This document shows, piece after piece, positions 60,432 to 64,000 of a stretch of 64,000 bases of DNA. The stretch is taken from positions 2,100,949-2,164,948 of the forward strand of contig NZ_LN913001.1 in assembly GCF_001487105.1 (NCBI RefSeq). The letters run 5' to 3'. The notes below the pieces were generated by a model that was not told the DNA's origin, did no database searches, and was given only the letters and a program-made list of their open reading frames with translations. Source of the stretch: Mediterraneibacter massiliensis. GTDB taxonomy: Bacteria > Bacillota > Clostridia > Lachnospirales > Lachnospiraceae. Position numbers and translations under genes: made by a program. Position 1 is the first letter of the stretch; the number at the start of each line of letters is the position of its first letter.

Positions 60432-60947
60432 TTATCTCCTCTCTGCCGCCGGCTTTAAACTATACACCTGTCCCAGTTTTTTTCTTCCTCTGGACAATCT
60501 TGTCTTTACCGTATTTTCATCCATTTCCAGTATCTGCGCGATTTCCCGGATCTTAAAGCCTTCTCCGTAATAGAGAAGCAGTATGACTCGATATTTGTCA
60601 TCCAGAGAATTCATCAGTTCCTGAAATTCATAATTTTTAAGCTCCATACATTCTTCTCCTTTTTCCGGCGGCACCTCCAGAAGATGTTCCTTTTGATTTT
60701 GTCTTATCATATCCTTACAATTATTGATCAAAATACGGATCATCCATGTTTTAAAATATTTCGGATCATGCAGTTTTACGATGTTGTCATAACAATCCAA
60801 TATTGTCTGGGAAACAGCGTCCGCAATATCTTCATCTCTGCGCAGATAACTCCTCGCCACCTTATACATACTGGACTTATAAGTTTCCATTAGTTCCACA
60901 AATGCCTGGTCGTCTCTTTTTTGTGCTTTTTTCACTAAAAACAGCAA
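60432..60947 (-). CDS. ECF RNA polymerase sigma factor
   Basis: 171 residues. Region 2 (about 8-80: AFVELMETYKSSMYKVARSYLRRDEDIADAVSQTI) and region 4 (about 105-165: LNSLDDKYRVILLLYYGEGFKIREIAQILEMDENTVKTRLSRGRKKL) are complete. It starts with TTG at 60947 behind AGGGGGAAGCCTA; no better start exists. It is paired with the membrane protein behind it and has an ECF-type promoter in front, so it is probably autoregulated. Confidence 0.93.
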   Translation of the reverse strand: MLFLVKKAQKRDDQAFVELMETYKSSMYKVARSYLRRDEDIADAVSQTILDCYDNIVKLHDPKYFKTWMIRILINNCKDMIRQNQKEHLLEVPPEKGEECMELKNYEFQELMNSLDDKYRVILLLYYGEGFKIREIAQILEMDENTVKTRLSRGRKKLGQVYSLKPAAERR

Positions 60948-61028
60948 TAGGCTTCCCCCTTTCTTCTCCTGCAGGTCAATGTTTTTCAGTGCTCATCTCC
61001 CCTTATCTTTGCACTGTTCTTACATCTA

Positions 61029-61058
61029 TTAGACGGCAAAATACATCATAAAGTTTCA
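61029..61058 (-). promoter_or_regulatory. ECF-type promoter upstream of the sigma gene
   Basis: Minus strand: TGAAAC (61053-61058), 17 bases, CGTCTAA (CGTC at 61032-61035). This is the Bacillus sigma-M/V/W-like ECF consensus. It lies about 80 bases ahead of the sigma gene. Confidence 0.78.
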
Positions 61059-61157
61059 CTTTTCGTAAATTTTTTATTTTCTATACTAACATGAGGTATT
61101 TTTCGCCATCTTCTTACAAACTGCCGGCAAATTTTATAGCCAAACAGCAATTCCATC

Positions 61158-61193
61158 AAAAAAACACCTGGAAGTTTATACTTCCAGGTGTCT
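61158..61193 (-). terminator. rRNA operon terminator
   Basis: Minus strand: CACCTGGAAG pairs with CTTCCAGGTG (10 bp, loop TATAAA), followed by TTTTTTTG. It lies about 85 bases beyond the end of the 23S gene. Confidence 0.9.
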
Positions 61194-61276
61194 CTTCTCT
61201 CATTCTTCCAGAGATATATACCTTCAAAACTACATACAAAAGATCTTTTCTCCATCCATTCTCCTATCACCTTGCT

Positions 61277-64000
<2,724 letters not shown>

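Noticed and set aside
61046..61270. A 74-codon frame between the sigma gene and the 23S end
   Set aside because: It overlaps the rRNA terminator and the ECF promoter, and the peptide resembles nothing; it is most likely read-through of untranslated RNA.

Overview
The window looks like a chromosomal segment of a gut-type Clostridia, most likely Lachnospiraceae (Ruminococcus gnavus / Dorea / Blautia-like). The pointers are a SCIFF peptide with its radical-SAM maturase, a SpoVT sporulation regulator, an M-box and a T-box riboswitch, a Bce-type two-component/ABC module, glycyl-radical metabolism, and a compact set of low-to-mid GC genes with strong AGGAGG ribosome sites. This placement rests on gene content only. 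Nearly all genes are on the minus strand; coordinates below are plus-strand positions.

Region by region: 1-1067 holds the start of hslO (cut by the window edge) and a methyltransferase. 1089-2859 is mgtE on the plus strand behind an M-box. 2905-6595 is the ilvB-ilvN-ilvE branched-chain operon behind a T-box. 6637-12440 is a long minus-strand run hom, marR-type regulator, thyA, folA, znuA, znuC, znuB. A tRNA-Gly sits alone on the plus strand at 12566. 12703-28086 is a conserved housekeeping block read leftwards: spoVT, a TIGR04086 membrane protein, scfA/scfB, secDF, recJ, rel, a metallo-hydrolase, hemZ, hisS, aspS and a secreted nuclease. 28193-34474 carries a Na/Pi symporter and then plus-strand genes (pduL, AEC transporter, diglyceride-type glycosyltransferase with plsY, YitT). 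34494-39672 is a Bce-like detoxification module (permease, ATPase, histidine kinase, response regulator) with a recognisable response-regulator box. 39807-45629 holds mntP, an SseB/EFR1 pair, an Rpn-family nuclease, and a galE/nucleotidyltransferase operon.

45741-58704 is the accessory region of most interest. A ribose-type ABC importer, a PfkB kinase and a divergent DeoC-family aldolase form one operon. DeoR- and GntR-family regulators flank a 290-bp control region. A second operon carries an acetyltransferase, a PHP hydrolase and a DUF1349 protein. A third encodes a glycyl radical enzyme with a dehydratase/eliminase-type Cys-x-Glu active site and its activase. The importer promoter has a 17-bp palindrome touching its -10 box, and the core of that palindrome recurs in the DeoR/GntR control region, which ties the operons into one probable regulon. 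I read this as an anaerobic carbohydrate- or polyol-degrading system whose substrate I cannot name.

58862-61058 is an ECF sigma / anti-sigma pair with an apparent autoregulated ECF promoter. 61277-64000 is the 3' part of a 23S rRNA on the minus strand, followed directly by a terminator with no 5S gene between.
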